A stretch of DNA of 64,000 bases, from positions 210,993 through 274,992 of the forward strand of contig CAJUSR010000002.1 in NCBI GenBank assembly GCA_910588855.1, in the 5' to 3' direction. This stretch comes from an uncultured Kineothrix sp. Lineage in GTDB: Bacteria; Bacillota; Clostridia; Lachnospirales; Lachnospiraceae. The position numbers were made by a program, and so were the translations under genes. Under the pieces are notes generated by a model. It saw only the letters and a program-made list of their open reading frames with translations. It searched no databases and was not told where the DNA came from. Position 1 is the first letter of the stretch. Each line of letters starts with the position of its first letter. This document shows positions 36,430-45,463 of this stretch, piece by piece.

Positions 36430-37443
36430 TTATTCATCTTCCAGAGTAATTTTTTCTTTTATTTTATCATTAATCTTCTGTTCTTTAAACGTGACACATT
36501 GAAGGACAGAATTTTTAATTTCTATCGCCTTGGAACTTCCATGTGTTTTAACTACAAGCCCTTTCAGCCCTAAAAGCGGCGCCCCGCCATACTGCTCCAA
36601 ATCAAATTCCTTCAGCGTCTCTTTCAACGCCGGCTTTACAAGCAGCGCCCCAATCTTGCTTCGCAAGGATGTCATCATCCCGGCCTTCACTTTTTTGATT
36701 AACGTTCCACCAACTCCTTCGTACAATTTTAGTATTACGTTGCCTACAAATGCTTCGCATACAACGACATCCGCATATCCGGCAGGGATATCCCTTGCCT
36801 CAATGCTTCCAATAAAATTGATGTCCGGGCAATTTTTCAGCAAAGGAAAGGTTTCTTTTACCAATGCGTTTCCCTTGTCTTCCTCCGCGCCGATATTGAC
36901 AATCGCCACTCTAGGGTTTTTCACCTTCATAATGCTTTCCATATATACGCTGCCGATTTTAGCAAACTGTACCAGATGGGATGGCCTTGCATCCACATTG
37001 GCACCGCAGTCAATCAGCAATGCCGTGCCTTTTTCCGTTGGGATTAACGGTGCTAACGGCGGCCGTTCCACGCCTTTTAACCGGCCTACAATTACTTGGC
37101 CGCCTACCAATGTAGCGCCGGTACTCCCTGCGGATACATAAGCATCACATTCCCCGGACTTTACAAGCTGTAATGCCTTTACAATAGAAGAATCTTTTTT
37201 CTTACGGATTGCCATAACCGGCGGTTCCGCAGTCTCAATTACTTCCGTTGCATTTATAATCTCCACTTGCTCCTGTTTATAATTATACTTTTCCAGCTCT
37301 TTCTTTATGATATCCTCTGCCCCTACCAGGCAGATTTTTACGCAGCTGTTTTCATTTGCAGCTTCCAAAGCCCCTTTAATAATTTCTGAGGGCGCATTAT
37401 CCCCGCCCATTGCATCAACAGCAACTTTTACCATTTCTGACAT
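36430..37443 (-). CDS. plsX: Phosphate acyltransferase
   Basis: Makes acyl phosphate from acyl-ACP for use by PlsY. 337 aa, starting VKVAVDAMGGDNAPSEI, with the family DCGANVDARPSHLVQFA and VCEAFVGNVILK segments. The ATG has GGAGG at 6 nt. It has its own promoter after the rpmF terminator. PlsY and GpsA are encoded at 4-6 kb. Confidence 0.97.
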   Translation of the reverse strand: MSEMVKVAVDAMGGDNAPSEIIKGALEAANENSCVKICLVGAEDIIKKELEKYNYKQEQVEIINATEVIETAEPPVMAIRKKKDSSIVKALQLVKSGECDAYVSAGSTGATLVGGQVIVGRLKGVERPPLAPLIPTEKGTALLIDCGANVDARPSHLVQFAKIGSVYMESIMKVKNPRVAIVNIGAEEDKGNALVKETFPLLKNCPDINFIGSIEARDIPAGYADVVVCEAFVGNVILKLYEGVGGTLIKKVKAGMMTSLRSKIGALLVKPALKETLKEFDLEQYGGAPLLGLKGLVVKTHGSSKAIEIKNSVLQCVTFKEQKINDKIKEKITLEDE

Positions 37444-37468
37444 GATAAACCTCCTAATACCTTTCTCT

Positions 37469-37497
37469 AATATACTAAACCCCTATCTAAAAATCAA
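37469..37497 (-). promoter_or_regulatory. Promoter of plsX-acpP
   Basis: On the minus strand TTGATT (37492-37497), a 17-bp spacer and TATATT (37469-37474), 25 nt upstream of plsX. A TTAGTAT half-site overlaps the -10 region; a FapR-like operator is possible but not demonstrated. Confidence 0.6.
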
Positions 37498-37560
37498 GTC
37501 ATTTTTTCATGTTATAAAAAATGTTGTTTGACAGGCACCTGGCACCCGAATCTTATGGTA

Positions 37561-37660
37561 AAAAAAGAATCCTGTTTGCAGGATTCTCCGCCTGCGGCGA
37601 ACCGAAACAGCGACATGCTTCCCCTCTGCCGCAGTGCGATAATTACTTTTTACTATATGG
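37561..37660 (+). repeat. Dispersed structured repeat, copy C
   Basis: Third copy of the roughly 90-bp element (see 3861-3949 and 19905-20000). It is followed by AAGTGTCTTCGACACTT (37665-37681), the hairpin module also found beside copy A, and CTTTCCTATAAAGCAAGAAA, which resembles a segment beside copy B. The upstream flank GACAGGCACCTGGCACC contains a short tandem/inverted motif. This repeat and the promoter of plsX explain the 347-bp gap. Confidence 0.85.
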
Positions 37661-37726
37661 TAAAAAAGTGTCTTCGACACTTCATCAATTAATGTCCTTC
37701 TGTTAAAGGGCTTTCCTATAAAGCAA

Positions 37727-37761
37727 GAAAAAAGGCTTCCCCTTAAAGGAAAGCCTTGCTT
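37727..37761 (-). terminator. Intrinsic terminator after rpmF
   Basis: On the minus strand AAGGCTTTCCTTT pairs with AAGGGGAAGCCTT across a tight loop, followed by TTTTCTT. Confidence 0.85.
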
Positions 37762-37790
37762 TTCATCATTGAAACCGAATAAGGACTTCT

Positions 37791-37973
37791 TTATTCATTC
37801 ACTGCAATGATTTCTTTTTTGTTGTAAGAGCCGCATTTTTTACATACGCGGTGGGGCACCATCAATGCGCCGCATTTGCTGCATTTTACCAACGTAGGAG
37901 CCTTCATTTTCCAATTTGCTCTTCTCTTATCTCTTCTGGATTTGGAAGATTTATTTTTAGGACAAATAGACAT
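37791..37973 (-). CDS. rpmF: 50S ribosomal protein L32
   Basis: A 60-aa zinc-ribbon ribosomal protein. Two cysteine pairs are kept (CSKCG and CKKCG, about 32-35 and 45-48), so this is the zinc-binding form. It starts MSICPKNKSSKSRRDKRRAN. It is 2 nt after yceD. Confidence 0.97.
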   Translation of the reverse strand: MSICPKNKSSKSRRDKRRANWKMKAPTLVKCSKCGALMVPHRVCKKCGSYNKKEIIAVNE

Positions 37974-37975
37974 CG

Positions 37976-38497
37976 TTACACCTCCCTTTTTGATTCAAAA
38001 ATATCTTTTATCCTTGCCATCCTTGGGTCTGGCACAAATGTATCACACCCGCATCCCCCTGTATTCAAATCTTTCCCGCATTTCATGCAAATTCCTTTAC
38101 AGTCCGGTTTGCATAAGACCTTTGTAGGCAAGTTCATAAAGCATTCGTTTTTTATCAAGCTGTCTATGTTAAGCCGATACCCTTCCATGAAAACCTGGCT
38201 GTCTTCCTCTTCTTCCACGGGTTCGTCCGGCGCTGCCACCTGCCTCTCGAAATGAAGGGATATCTTTTCCGGTACGGCTTTCAGGCAACGGTCACATTTC
38301 ATGCCTAATGTCAAATCCATCCGCCCCTCCACAGATGCTTTATTCATTCCAAGGTTTTTCAAAGTAAGGGAAACCGGAGTTTTCTCCGTTATAGGAAAAT
38401 CACCCATACGGCTGCTTATTTGCGTAAGCTCCGTCTCTGCCTGTATCTCCTTCACTTTTCCTTCTGATGTCAGCACATCGGTTAGGTTAATTAACAT
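37976..38497 (-). CDS. YceD/DUF177-family protein
   Basis: A 173-aa protein of the DUF177 family, normally found just before rpmF and linked to 23S rRNA or ribosome maturation. It has CDRCL at about residue 65 and a C-terminal CKPDCKGICMKCGKDLNTGG cysteine-rich segment. A perfect-consensus promoter lies immediately upstream, separating it from pta. Confidence 0.93.
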   Translation of the reverse strand: MLINLTDVLTSEGKVKEIQAETELTQISSRMGDFPITEKTPVSLTLKNLGMNKASVEGRMDLTLGMKCDRCLKAVPEKISLHFERQVAAPDEPVEEEEDSQVFMEGYRLNIDSLIKNECFMNLPTKVLCKPDCKGICMKCGKDLNTGGCGCDTFVPDPRMARIKDIFESKREV

Positions 38498-38528
38498 AAC
38501 TAGCTCCTTATGATTTTACACTCTGTCA

Positions 38529-38557
38529 ATTATACATACCAAATATAGGTTTGTCAA
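38529..38557 (-). promoter_or_regulatory. Consensus sigmaA promoter of yceD-rpmF
   Basis: On the minus strand TTGACA (38552-38557), exactly 17 bp, then TATAAT (38529-38534). Both hexamers match the consensus at all positions. It lies in the 67-bp gap between pta and yceD. Confidence 0.9.
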
Positions 38558-38564
38558 GCTATTT

Positions 38565-39566
38565 TTACGCTAATTGGGCCTGCACTGCCGTTAATGCAAC
38601 AACACCTACGATATCCTGCCAGGAACAGCCGCGGGATAAATCGTTTACCGGTTTGGAAATGCCTTGCAGCATGGGTCCATAAGCTTCTGCCTTGGCCAGA
38701 CGCTGCACCAGTTTATAACCGATATTGCCGCAGTCCAGATTCGGGAAAATAAGTACGTTGGCTTTGCCTGCCACTTCACTTCCGGGAGCCTTTGATTTGG
38801 CAACCTGAGGAACCAGCGCGGCATCGGTCTGCAACTCACCGTCCAACAATAGGTGCGGATATTTTTCATGGGCAATCTTCGTTGCCTCTACTACTTTATC
38901 CACCAACGGATGTTTCGCACTTCCCTTTGTAGAGTGGGACAGCATTGCAATAATCGGTTTGGTGCCTACCAACTGTTTGAAACTTTTGGCGCTGGTATCT
39001 GCAATTGCCGCCAGTTCTTCCGGCGTAGGATCCTGATTCAATCCGCAGTCTGCAAAGAGGAAAGTTCCCTTATCGCCGAATTTACAGTCAGGTACATCTA
39101 AAAGGAAAAAGCCGGAAACCAGTTTCACGCCCGGAGCTGTTTTTAGTATCTGTAATGCCGGTCGCAAAGTATCTGCAGTGGCATGGCATGCCCCGGCTAC
39201 CATCCCGTCCGCATCATTGGCCTTTACCATCATTACCCCGAATGTCAGGTAATCTTTCAAAAGAATATCCCTTGCTTTTTCCGGGGTCATCCCTTTCGAT
39301 TTCCTCGTTTCATATAGAAGCTCCACATACCCGTCCAGTTTATCCGTCGTAGCCGGATCAATAATGTTTGCTCCGTCCAAATCCACTTCCAGCCATCCGG
39401 CACCGTCCATAATCTTTTCCTCATTGCCAACCATAATGATGTTTGCAATTCCTTCTGCCATAATATTGGCTGCGGCAATCAATGTCCTTTTGTCAGTCGT
39501 TTCCGGCAAGACAATCGTTTTCCTGTCGCTTCTCGCTTTTTCCTTAATAATGTCAATATAGGCCAT
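38565..39566 (-). CDS. pta: Phosphate acetyltransferase
   Basis: Interconverts acetyl-CoA and acetyl phosphate in acetate fermentation. 333 aa, the short clostridial form, with family segments VLPETTDKRTLIAAA, GVMMVKANDADGMVAGACHATADTLRPAL, and MLSHSTKGSAKHP. In many clostridia ackA lies between pta and yceD-rpmF. Here that slot is empty and only a promoter occupies it. No ackA is found elsewhere in the window. Confidence 0.95.
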   Translation of the reverse strand: MAYIDIIKEKARSDRKTIVLPETTDKRTLIAAANIMAEGIANIIMVGNEEKIMDGAGWLEVDLDGANIIDPATTDKLDGYVELLYETRKSKGMTPEKARDILLKDYLTFGVMMVKANDADGMVAGACHATADTLRPALQILKTAPGVKLVSGFFLLDVPDCKFGDKGTFLFADCGLNQDPTPEELAAIADTSAKSFKQLVGTKPIIAMLSHSTKGSAKHPLVDKVVEATKIAHEKYPHLLLDGELQTDAALVPQVAKSKAPGSEVAGKANVLIFPNLDCGNIGYKLVQRLAKAEAYGPMLQGISKPVNDLSRGCSWQDIVGVVALTAVQAQLA

Positions 39567-39706
39567 ACCTACAAAACTCCTTTCCGGTTTATTCTAAATG
39601 AGTAATGGGGAAGCTATAAGTTGTTGGAATATTCGGCAAATCGATTGGCTTTATAAATTATTTGCTTCGCCATTGCCTATTTATTCTAAAGGTTTCGTTA
39701 TTAAGG

Positions 39707-39735
39707 ATTATACAAGATTTCATTATTTCGCACAA
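39707..39735 (-). promoter_or_regulatory. Candidate promoter of pta
   Basis: On the minus strand TTGTGC (39730-39735), a 17-bp spacer and TATAAT (39707-39712). This would give a 5' leader of about 135 nt before the pta ATG. Confidence 0.6.
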
Positions 39736-39792
39736 GAAAAAAATCAAGGAAATCCGCTTTTGGGAATATTGCGGCTCCCCGGTTATATATAT

Positions 39793-39834
39793 GTTTTTAT
39801 AAAGCAAAAAACTGTTTTTATAAAGCAAAAAAAC
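39793..39834 (+). repeat. 21-bp tandem duplication
   Basis: Two head-to-tail copies of GTTTTTATAAAGCAAAAAAC-like sequence (39793-39813 and 39814-39834), in the pta-tmcAL gap. Confidence 0.8.
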
Positions 39835-39900
39835 CGGAACTTGCATAACTATGTGAACCATGTTACCCTAGAAAAAAATCAAAAACCCGGCTTCAGACAA

Positions 39901-40094
39901 CAATGTCATTTAGTTAGCGTCTTGATTCAGCCGTGAGGAACATAAAATGCTCAAGGAACCCGTTAAAAAGCGTCGGCACTTAACGAGGTTCCTCACGAGT
40001 TTAGTGTCCGTTACGCTTTTTACCGAGCGAAAGCGTGGTGACGGAGCATTTTATGTTCCTCACGGCGTCCGGTACCGTTAACTAAATGACATTG
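39901..40094. mobile_element. MITE-like 194-bp element with flanking 10-bp direct repeats
   Basis: Outer inverted repeats of 16 bp (39901-39916 CAATGTCATTTAGTTA; 40079-40094) and inner perfect inverted repeats of 23 bp (39930-39952 and 40044-40066) make the element nearly self-complementary. CTTCAGACAA occurs exactly on both sides (39891-39900 and 40095-40104), which looks like a target-site duplication. It contains no coding frame of note. It lies in the 637-bp gap between the divergent pta and tmcAL. Confidence 0.85.
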
Positions 40095-40203
40095 CTTCAG
40101 ACAACGGGATTTTTGCCTCTGGTGGCATTGGTCAGACATCCATGTAACTATAGCTATTTTCCTCATTGGCTGGGGGAATAAATTGGGGGAAAGGAGGATT
40201 TTT

Positions 40204-41448
40204 ATGAAAATCACAGGAGTAATTGCGGAATATAATCCGTTCCATAACGGGCATAAGTATCATATTGAGCAAGCCCGCATGCTTTCCGGGGCGGATTATG
40301 TGATTGCTATTATCAGCGGCGACTTTACCCAACGGGGAACACCTGCCGTGATAGATAAATATACCCGTACGCGAATGGCCCTTTTAAACGGAGCGGATTT
40401 GGTATTGGAATTGCCGGCTGTTTATGCTGCAGGCAGTGCGGAATTTTTCTCTATGGGGGCCGTCACCCTTCTGGACAAATTGGGGGCGGTTGATTTTTTG
40501 TGCTTTGGCAGCGAATGCGGCAACTTAAAAACCCTGTCCCGTCTTTCCGCTATTTTATTGGAAGAACCGGAAGAATACCGCACCGCCCTGCGTCTGGAAC
40601 AAAAAAAGGGGCTGTCCTTCCCTAAGGCAAGAAGCCTTGCCTTACAGCATTGCTGCCCTTTTGACGCGGATATTACATCCTCCCCCAACAATATTCTCGG
40701 TATGGAATATATCAAAGCATTGCTGAAAAGAAACAGCCCTATTGTTCCCCTTACGATTCAAAGGAGGGGGAACGGCTATCATGATGTCTCTTTAAAGGCA
40801 TCTGACCAGCCGGAATCCCCCCTCCTTAGTTCTGCTACTGCCATCCGCGGCAGCATCACTTCTGACGGAAATTTTGCAGAGATTAAAAATCATGTACCGG
40901 ATTCTGTTTTTCGGCTGTTGGAAAAAGCTTATGGGAAAGGGTTTCCGGTAACCAGCAACGATTTTTCCCCACTGCTGCACTACAAACTTCTATCGGAAAC
41001 AGGCGGATTTGAGCGGTATCAGGACGTTACGCCTGCCCTGTCCGATAGAATCAAAAAACAAATTTATTACTACAAAGATTTTGAACAATTCTGCGCTTTA
41101 TTAAAGTCTAAAGATATGACTTACTCCCGCATTAGCCGTTGCCTTACCCATATTCTCCTTCAAATGACAACGTCCGGGCTGGAGGAATATAGAAGGCACG
41201 ATTTTGTATTTTATGCCCGCATCCTTGGTTTTAAAAGGGAATCCGCGGGGCTGTTTGGCGTGCTGAAAGCAAACGCCTCCATCCCGCTCCTTTCCAAGCT
41301 GGCGGACGCAGCCTCCCTTTTGTCTGCCCCCGGTATCGCTATGTTGGAAGAAGATATACGTATCTCCCATATTTACCGTTCTACCGTATGCGGTAAGTTC
41401 CACATTCCCTTTGTCAACGAATACGTCCAGCCCATTGTTATCCTTTAG
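40204..41448 (+). CDS. tmcAL: tRNA(Met) cytidine acetate ligase
   Basis: Uses acetate and ATP to make N4-acetylcytidine at the wobble C34 of elongator tRNA-Met. 414 aa, starting MKITGVIAEYNPFHNGHKYH, with the nucleotidyltransferase HNGH motif (about 14-17). The core also has GADLVLELP and FGSECG. ATG at 40204 has GGAGG at 5 nt; the in-frame upstream codons lack family support. It is divergent from pta. Its use of acetate makes the neighbour choice notable. Confidence 0.93.
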   Translation: MKITGVIAEYNPFHNGHKYHIEQARMLSGADYVIAIISGDFTQRGTPAVIDKYTRTRMALLNGADLVLELPAVYAAGSAEFFSMGAVTLLDKLGAVDFLCFGSECGNLKTLSRLSAILLEEPEEYRTALRLEQKKGLSFPKARSLALQHCCPFDADITSSPNNILGMEYIKALLKRNSPIVPLTIQRRGNGYHDVSLKASDQPESPLLSSATAIRGSITSDGNFAEIKNHVPDSVFRLLEKAYGKGFPVTSNDFSPLLHYKLLSETGGFERYQDVTPALSDRIKKQIYYYKDFEQFCALLKSKDMTYSRISRCLTHILLQMTTSGLEEYRRHDFVFYARILGFKRESAGLFGVLKANASIPLLSKLADAASLLSAPGIAMLEEDIRISHIYRSTVCGKFHIPFVNEYVQPIVIL

Positions 41449-41480
41449 CCCCTGTTATCCCAATCTATACAGGGGCTAAA
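41444..41480. terminator. Palindrome across the convergent tmcAL and ABC stop codons
   Basis: Arms TTTAGCCCCTGT (41444-41455) and ACAGGGGCTAAA (41469-41480). The left arm holds the tmcAL stop and the right arm is the last codons of the ABC gene. No strong T-run follows on either strand, so termination is possible but not classical. Confidence 0.6.
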
Positions 41481-43318
41481 GCCGTTTCCTCAAACTGGGA
41501 ATTGTACAGTTCCGCATAAAAACCATTCTTATCTAATAATTGTTCATGATTTCCCTGCTCAATAATATCACCATCTTTCATGACCAAAATCAAATCCGCA
41601 TCCCTTATTGTCGAAAGGCGGTGGGCAATGACAAAACTGGTTCTTCCTTTCATCAGATTATTCATCGCTTTCTGGATACGCGCTTCCGTCCTCGTGTCCA
41701 CAGAGCTGGTAGCTTCGTCCAATATCAGGATACGGTTATCGGCGAGAATGGCCCTGGCAATGGTCAAAAGCTGTTTCTGCCCGCCTGAAACATTGCTGGC
41801 ATCTTCGTTCAGTTCCATTTGATAGCCGCCCGGCAATGTCTGGATAAAATGATGGGCATGGGCAGCTTTTGCAGCCGCAATCACTTCTTCATCGGTAGCA
41901 TCCAGCCTTCCGTAACGGATATTCTCCATAATCGTTCCCTTAAACAGCCATGTGTCCTGAAGCACCATACCAAAGCCTTCCCTAAGCTCGCTTCTGTTAA
42001 ATTCCCTGATATCGTGCCCATCCACTTTGATGCTCCCGCCGTTCACATCATAAAAGCGCATCAAAAGCTTTACCATCGTCGTTTTCCCTGCACCGGTAGG
42101 CCCTACAATAGCTACTGTCTGCCCGGGTTTTACCTCGCAGCAGAAATCCTGGATAATGATTTTCTCCGGCTGGTAACCGAATCTTACATGGTCGAAATGG
42201 ACAGCGCCCTCTATTTTATCCAGGTGGACCGGATTTTGGGCACTGACGTCTTCTTCCTCTTCATTTAAAAACTCAAAGACCCTTTCCGCCGCGGCAGCCA
42301 TAGACTGCAGCATATTGGAAACCTGTGCCACTTGCGTAATCGGTTGGGTAAAATTTTTCACATACTGGATAAATGCCTGGATATCGCCTACTTCTATGGC
42401 TCCTTTTATAGCAAGCAGGCTGCCGCTTACCGCCACCGCCACATACCCCATGTTTCCTACAAACATCATGATGGGCTGCATCATGCCGGAAAGGAACTGC
42501 GATTTCCAGCCGGACTGGTACAATAGCGCATTAGTTTCGTTAAACTCCCTTAACGCTTCCTCTTCCCTGTTAAATGCCTTTACGATATTGTGCCCGCTGT
42601 AAACCTCTTCCACCTGCCCATTTACCTTCCCCAAATAATTTTGCTGCGCAATGAAATACTTTTGGGAAAATTTTACCACAACCCCGATTAATGCCCCTGA
42701 CACAGGAAGGATAACCAAAGCAATCAATGTCATAACCGGGCTGATGCTCAACATCATAATTAGGATACCAATAATCGTTGTTAGGGAAGTAATCAATTGA
42801 GTTACGCTTTGATTCAGGCTTTGCCCCAAAGTATCGACATCATTGGTAATCCGGGATAAAACTTCGCCCACTGTCCTGGATTCAAAGTATTCCAAAGGCA
42901 TCCTGTTGATTTTCCCTGAAATCTCTTTCCTGAAACGGTAGCAAAGCTTTTGGGAAATCCCTGTCATAATCAATCCCTGGATAAAAGATAGGCAGGCGCT
43001 TAACGCATATACGCCAAGCAATAGCAGAAGGATTCTCCCAATCTTCTCAAAATCAATCCCTCCTGCCCCTGAGACTTTTGCCATCAAACCGTTAAAAAGC
43101 TCTGTCGTTGCCTTGCTCAAAATTTTCGGGCCTACAATGTTGAATGTAGTGCCGCCTATGGCGAAAAGCATAACGGCAGCCAAACCATATCTATACGCTC
43201 CCATATACCGGAAAAGCCTGCCTGTCGTTCCCCTGAAATCCTTGGCTTTTTCTCCGGGCATCATGCCCCCGCCCGGGCCATGCATCCTATGCCTTGGTCT
43301 TGCATTCTGCTCGCTCAT
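41465..43318 (-). CDS. ABC exporter half-transporter (canonical subunit)
   Basis: A 617-aa TMD-NBD half-transporter, second of a pair. The NBD has Walker A GPTGAGKTT, signature VSGGQKQ and Walker B ILILDEATSSVD with the catalytic Glu. The N-terminus is unusual: Arg/His/Gly/Met-rich (PRHRMHGPGGGMM). ATG at 43318 overlaps the upstream stop as ATGA and has GGAGG upstream, so the subunits are coupled and made in a 1:1 ratio. Substrate unknown; multidrug-type exporter is likely. Confidence 0.92.
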   Translation of the reverse strand: MSEQNARPRHRMHGPGGGMMPGEKAKDFRGTTGRLFRYMGAYRYGLAAVMLFAIGGTTFNIVGPKILSKATTELFNGLMAKVSGAGGIDFEKIGRILLLLLGVYALSACLSFIQGLIMTGISQKLCYRFRKEISGKINRMPLEYFESRTVGEVLSRITNDVDTLGQSLNQSVTQLITSLTTIIGILIMMLSISPVMTLIALVILPVSGALIGVVVKFSQKYFIAQQNYLGKVNGQVEEVYSGHNIVKAFNREEEALREFNETNALLYQSGWKSQFLSGMMQPIMMFVGNMGYVAVAVSGSLLAIKGAIEVGDIQAFIQYVKNFTQPITQVAQVSNMLQSMAAAAERVFEFLNEEEEDVSAQNPVHLDKIEGAVHFDHVRFGYQPEKIIIQDFCCEVKPGQTVAIVGPTGAGKTTMVKLLMRFYDVNGGSIKVDGHDIREFNRSELREGFGMVLQDTWLFKGTIMENIRYGRLDATDEEVIAAAKAAHAHHFIQTLPGGYQMELNEDASNVSGGQKQLLTIARAILADNRILILDEATSSVDTRTEARIQKAMNNLMKGRTSFVIAHRLSTIRDADLILVMKDGDIIEQGNHEQLLDKNGFYAELYNSQFEETALAPV

Positions 43319-45381
43319 TGTGCTTTTCCTCCTTTCAGTTCTGCCTCCGAAAGCTGAGAACGGGCAATTTCCTGATATGCCCCGCAATCCGCAAGTAGTT
43401 CTTCATGCCTTCCCATCCCTGCAATTTTCCCGTCGTCCAATACAATGATTTTATCCGCATGAAGAATGGTACTGATTCTCTGGGCAACAATAATCACTGT
43501 GGCGTTGCTTAATTTTTCCCTCAAAGCCTTCCTTACTACCACATCCGTTTTATAATCCAAAGCGGAAAAACTATCGTCAAACAAACAGATTTTAGGGTGC
43601 TTCGCGATTGCCCTTGCAATAGAAAGCCGTTGCTTTTGGCCGCCGGAAACATTGGTTCCTCCCTGAGAAATTTCGCTGCCAAATTTCTTGGGCTTGCTTT
43701 CAATAAACTCCATTGCTTGGGCAATTGCAGCCGCTTCCTCCATATCTTCATCCGTAATAAAGCTTCCGCCGAACTTTATGTTAGATGCAATATCCCCGGA
43801 AAAGAGGACTCCCTTCTGAGGTACATACCCAAGCATATCATGCAGCTTATGCTGGGATAAATCGCGGATATCAATACCATCTATTGTAATCTTCCCCTGT
43901 GTCACATCATAAAACCGGGGAATCAGCCGCATTAATGTGGATTTCCCGCAGCCCGTGCTTCCGATAATTGCCGTTGTTTCACCGGGCTTTGCCGTAAAAT
44001 CAATCCCTTCCAGAGCATCCTCATCCGCGCCGGGATAACGGAAGCTGACATTTTCAAACCGGACAATCCCTTTTACTTCCTTTAGCAATCCATCCTTTGT
44101 CTCTTCCTTGTCCCGGATTGCCGTATCCATGCGCAGCACTTCTTCAATACGCTCCGCTGCCACGCCTGCACGGGGAAGCATAATGGAAATCATGGTAAGC
44201 ATAAGGAATGCCATAACAATCTGCATGGTATAAGTGATAAAAGCGAGCATATCCCCTACCTGCAGATTCCCCATATCCACACCTTTTGCCCCAAACCAGA
44301 CAATCAGCACTGTGACGCCATTCATAATCATCATCATAACCGGCATCATAAACGTCATAACACGATTGGTAAAAAGTTGGGTTCCCATCAATTCTTTATT
44401 GGCTTTATCAAACCGCTCTTCCTCGAAACTTTCCCTGCTGAAAGCACGGATAACAGGGATACCGGTTAAGATTTCCCGGGATACCAGATTCAATTTATCC
44501 ACTAGAGTCTGCATAATCTTAAATTTGGGCATAGCAATGGACATTAGCGTCATGACAAGAAGCATAATCGCAAGGACAGCCACCGCAATAATCCACCCCA
44601 TACCCGTCCTTGTATTCATTACTTTTATTACACCGCCAATCCCGACAATAGGCGCATACATTACCATACGCAGAAGCATTACCGACACCATTTGTATCTG
44701 CTGGATATCGTTCGTGCTTCTCGTAATCAGGGACGCTGTGGAAAACCTATCCATTTCCCCATCGGAAAATGAAACTACCTGATGGAAAACTTTCCCCCGC
44801 AAATCCCGTCCAATCTGCGCCGATGTCCTTGCAGCCAAAAGGCCTGCGAAGATAGATGCAATCATCATTAAAACGGAGAGCCCCAGCATAAGCCCGCCTT
44901 TTTGTAGCAGATATTTTGTCTGTACGGACGCAATGTTTATCCCCATTGCTTCATACTCTGCCTTTACCCCATTGATTGCCATCTGGGAAATCATAGAACT
45001 GCTCAAAGCATCCAAAGCAATCTTCTCCGAAGAAGGAAATGTAAAAGCTGCCATCGGCGCTTCCATTTTTTCATTCAGCCTGCCTATCGTTTCCTCATCT
45101 TTGACTGACAGCTCATAAATCCCATCGGACGTTTTCTGGTAAGAACCCCTAAGCAGCATTTCCCCTTCTTCATCCATAGAAAGGGCAATCTTTTCCAGCG
45201 TTTCTTCCCGCATACAATCCGGCACCGCATATTCAATACCGCCCTGGCCGATACCTATGTCCACAATATCTGCCGTGAACTGGGGCAATGCCAGGTCGCA
45301 GTATGCCTGCAGGATAAGCAAGGCAATAATGGCTGCCACTGCCGCTTTCGATTCCTTAAGATACTTTAATACTTTAAACAT
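43315..45381 (-). CDS. ABC exporter half-transporter (degenerate-site subunit)
   Basis: 688 aa. The TMD has a large insertion between TM1 and TM2 (about 35-150). The NBD has Walker A GSTGCGKST and signature VSGGQKQRLSIARA, but Walker B reads CLFDDSFSALD, with Asp where the catalytic Glu is expected. That asymmetry is the hallmark of heterodimeric exporters such as LmrCD and TM287/288, with one weak ATP site. It is first in a two-gene operon with its own promoter. Confidence 0.92.
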   Translation of the reverse strand: MFKVLKYLKESKAAVAAIIALLILQAYCDLALPQFTADIVDIGIGQGGIEYAVPDCMREETLEKIALSMDEEGEMLLRGSYQKTSDGIYELSVKDEETIGRLNEKMEAPMAAFTFPSSEKIALDALSSSMISQMAINGVKAEYEAMGINIASVQTKYLLQKGGLMLGLSVLMMIASIFAGLLAARTSAQIGRDLRGKVFHQVVSFSDGEMDRFSTASLITRSTNDIQQIQMVSVMLLRMVMYAPIVGIGGVIKVMNTRTGMGWIIAVAVLAIMLLVMTLMSIAMPKFKIMQTLVDKLNLVSREILTGIPVIRAFSRESFEEERFDKANKELMGTQLFTNRVMTFMMPVMMMIMNGVTVLIVWFGAKGVDMGNLQVGDMLAFITYTMQIVMAFLMLTMISIMLPRAGVAAERIEEVLRMDTAIRDKEETKDGLLKEVKGIVRFENVSFRYPGADEDALEGIDFTAKPGETTAIIGSTGCGKSTLMRLIPRFYDVTQGKITIDGIDIRDLSQHKLHDMLGYVPQKGVLFSGDIASNIKFGGSFITDEDMEEAAAIAQAMEFIESKPKKFGSEISQGGTNVSGGQKQRLSIARAIAKHPKICLFDDSFSALDYKTDVVVRKALREKLSNATVIIVAQRISTILHADKIIVLDDGKIAGMGRHEELLADCGAYQEIARSQLSEAELKGGKAQ

Positions 45382-45463
45382 ATTCTATCGAAACCTCCTT
45401 TTTCATTATCATCTTTCATGTCAAAGCAGCCTGTTTGGATATATTATGTAGTAACAAAAATAT

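Noticed and set aside
37521-37706. Short plus-strand frame with the RILFAGFSA peptide
   Set aside because: It is read from repeat copy C; the same peptide arises from copy A on the other strand, so it reflects the DNA repeat, not a protein.
39598-39936. 112-codon plus-strand open frame in the pta-tmcAL gap
   Set aside because: It lacks a Shine-Dalgarno, ends inside the MITE-like element, shows no domain and crosses the 21-bp tandem repeat.
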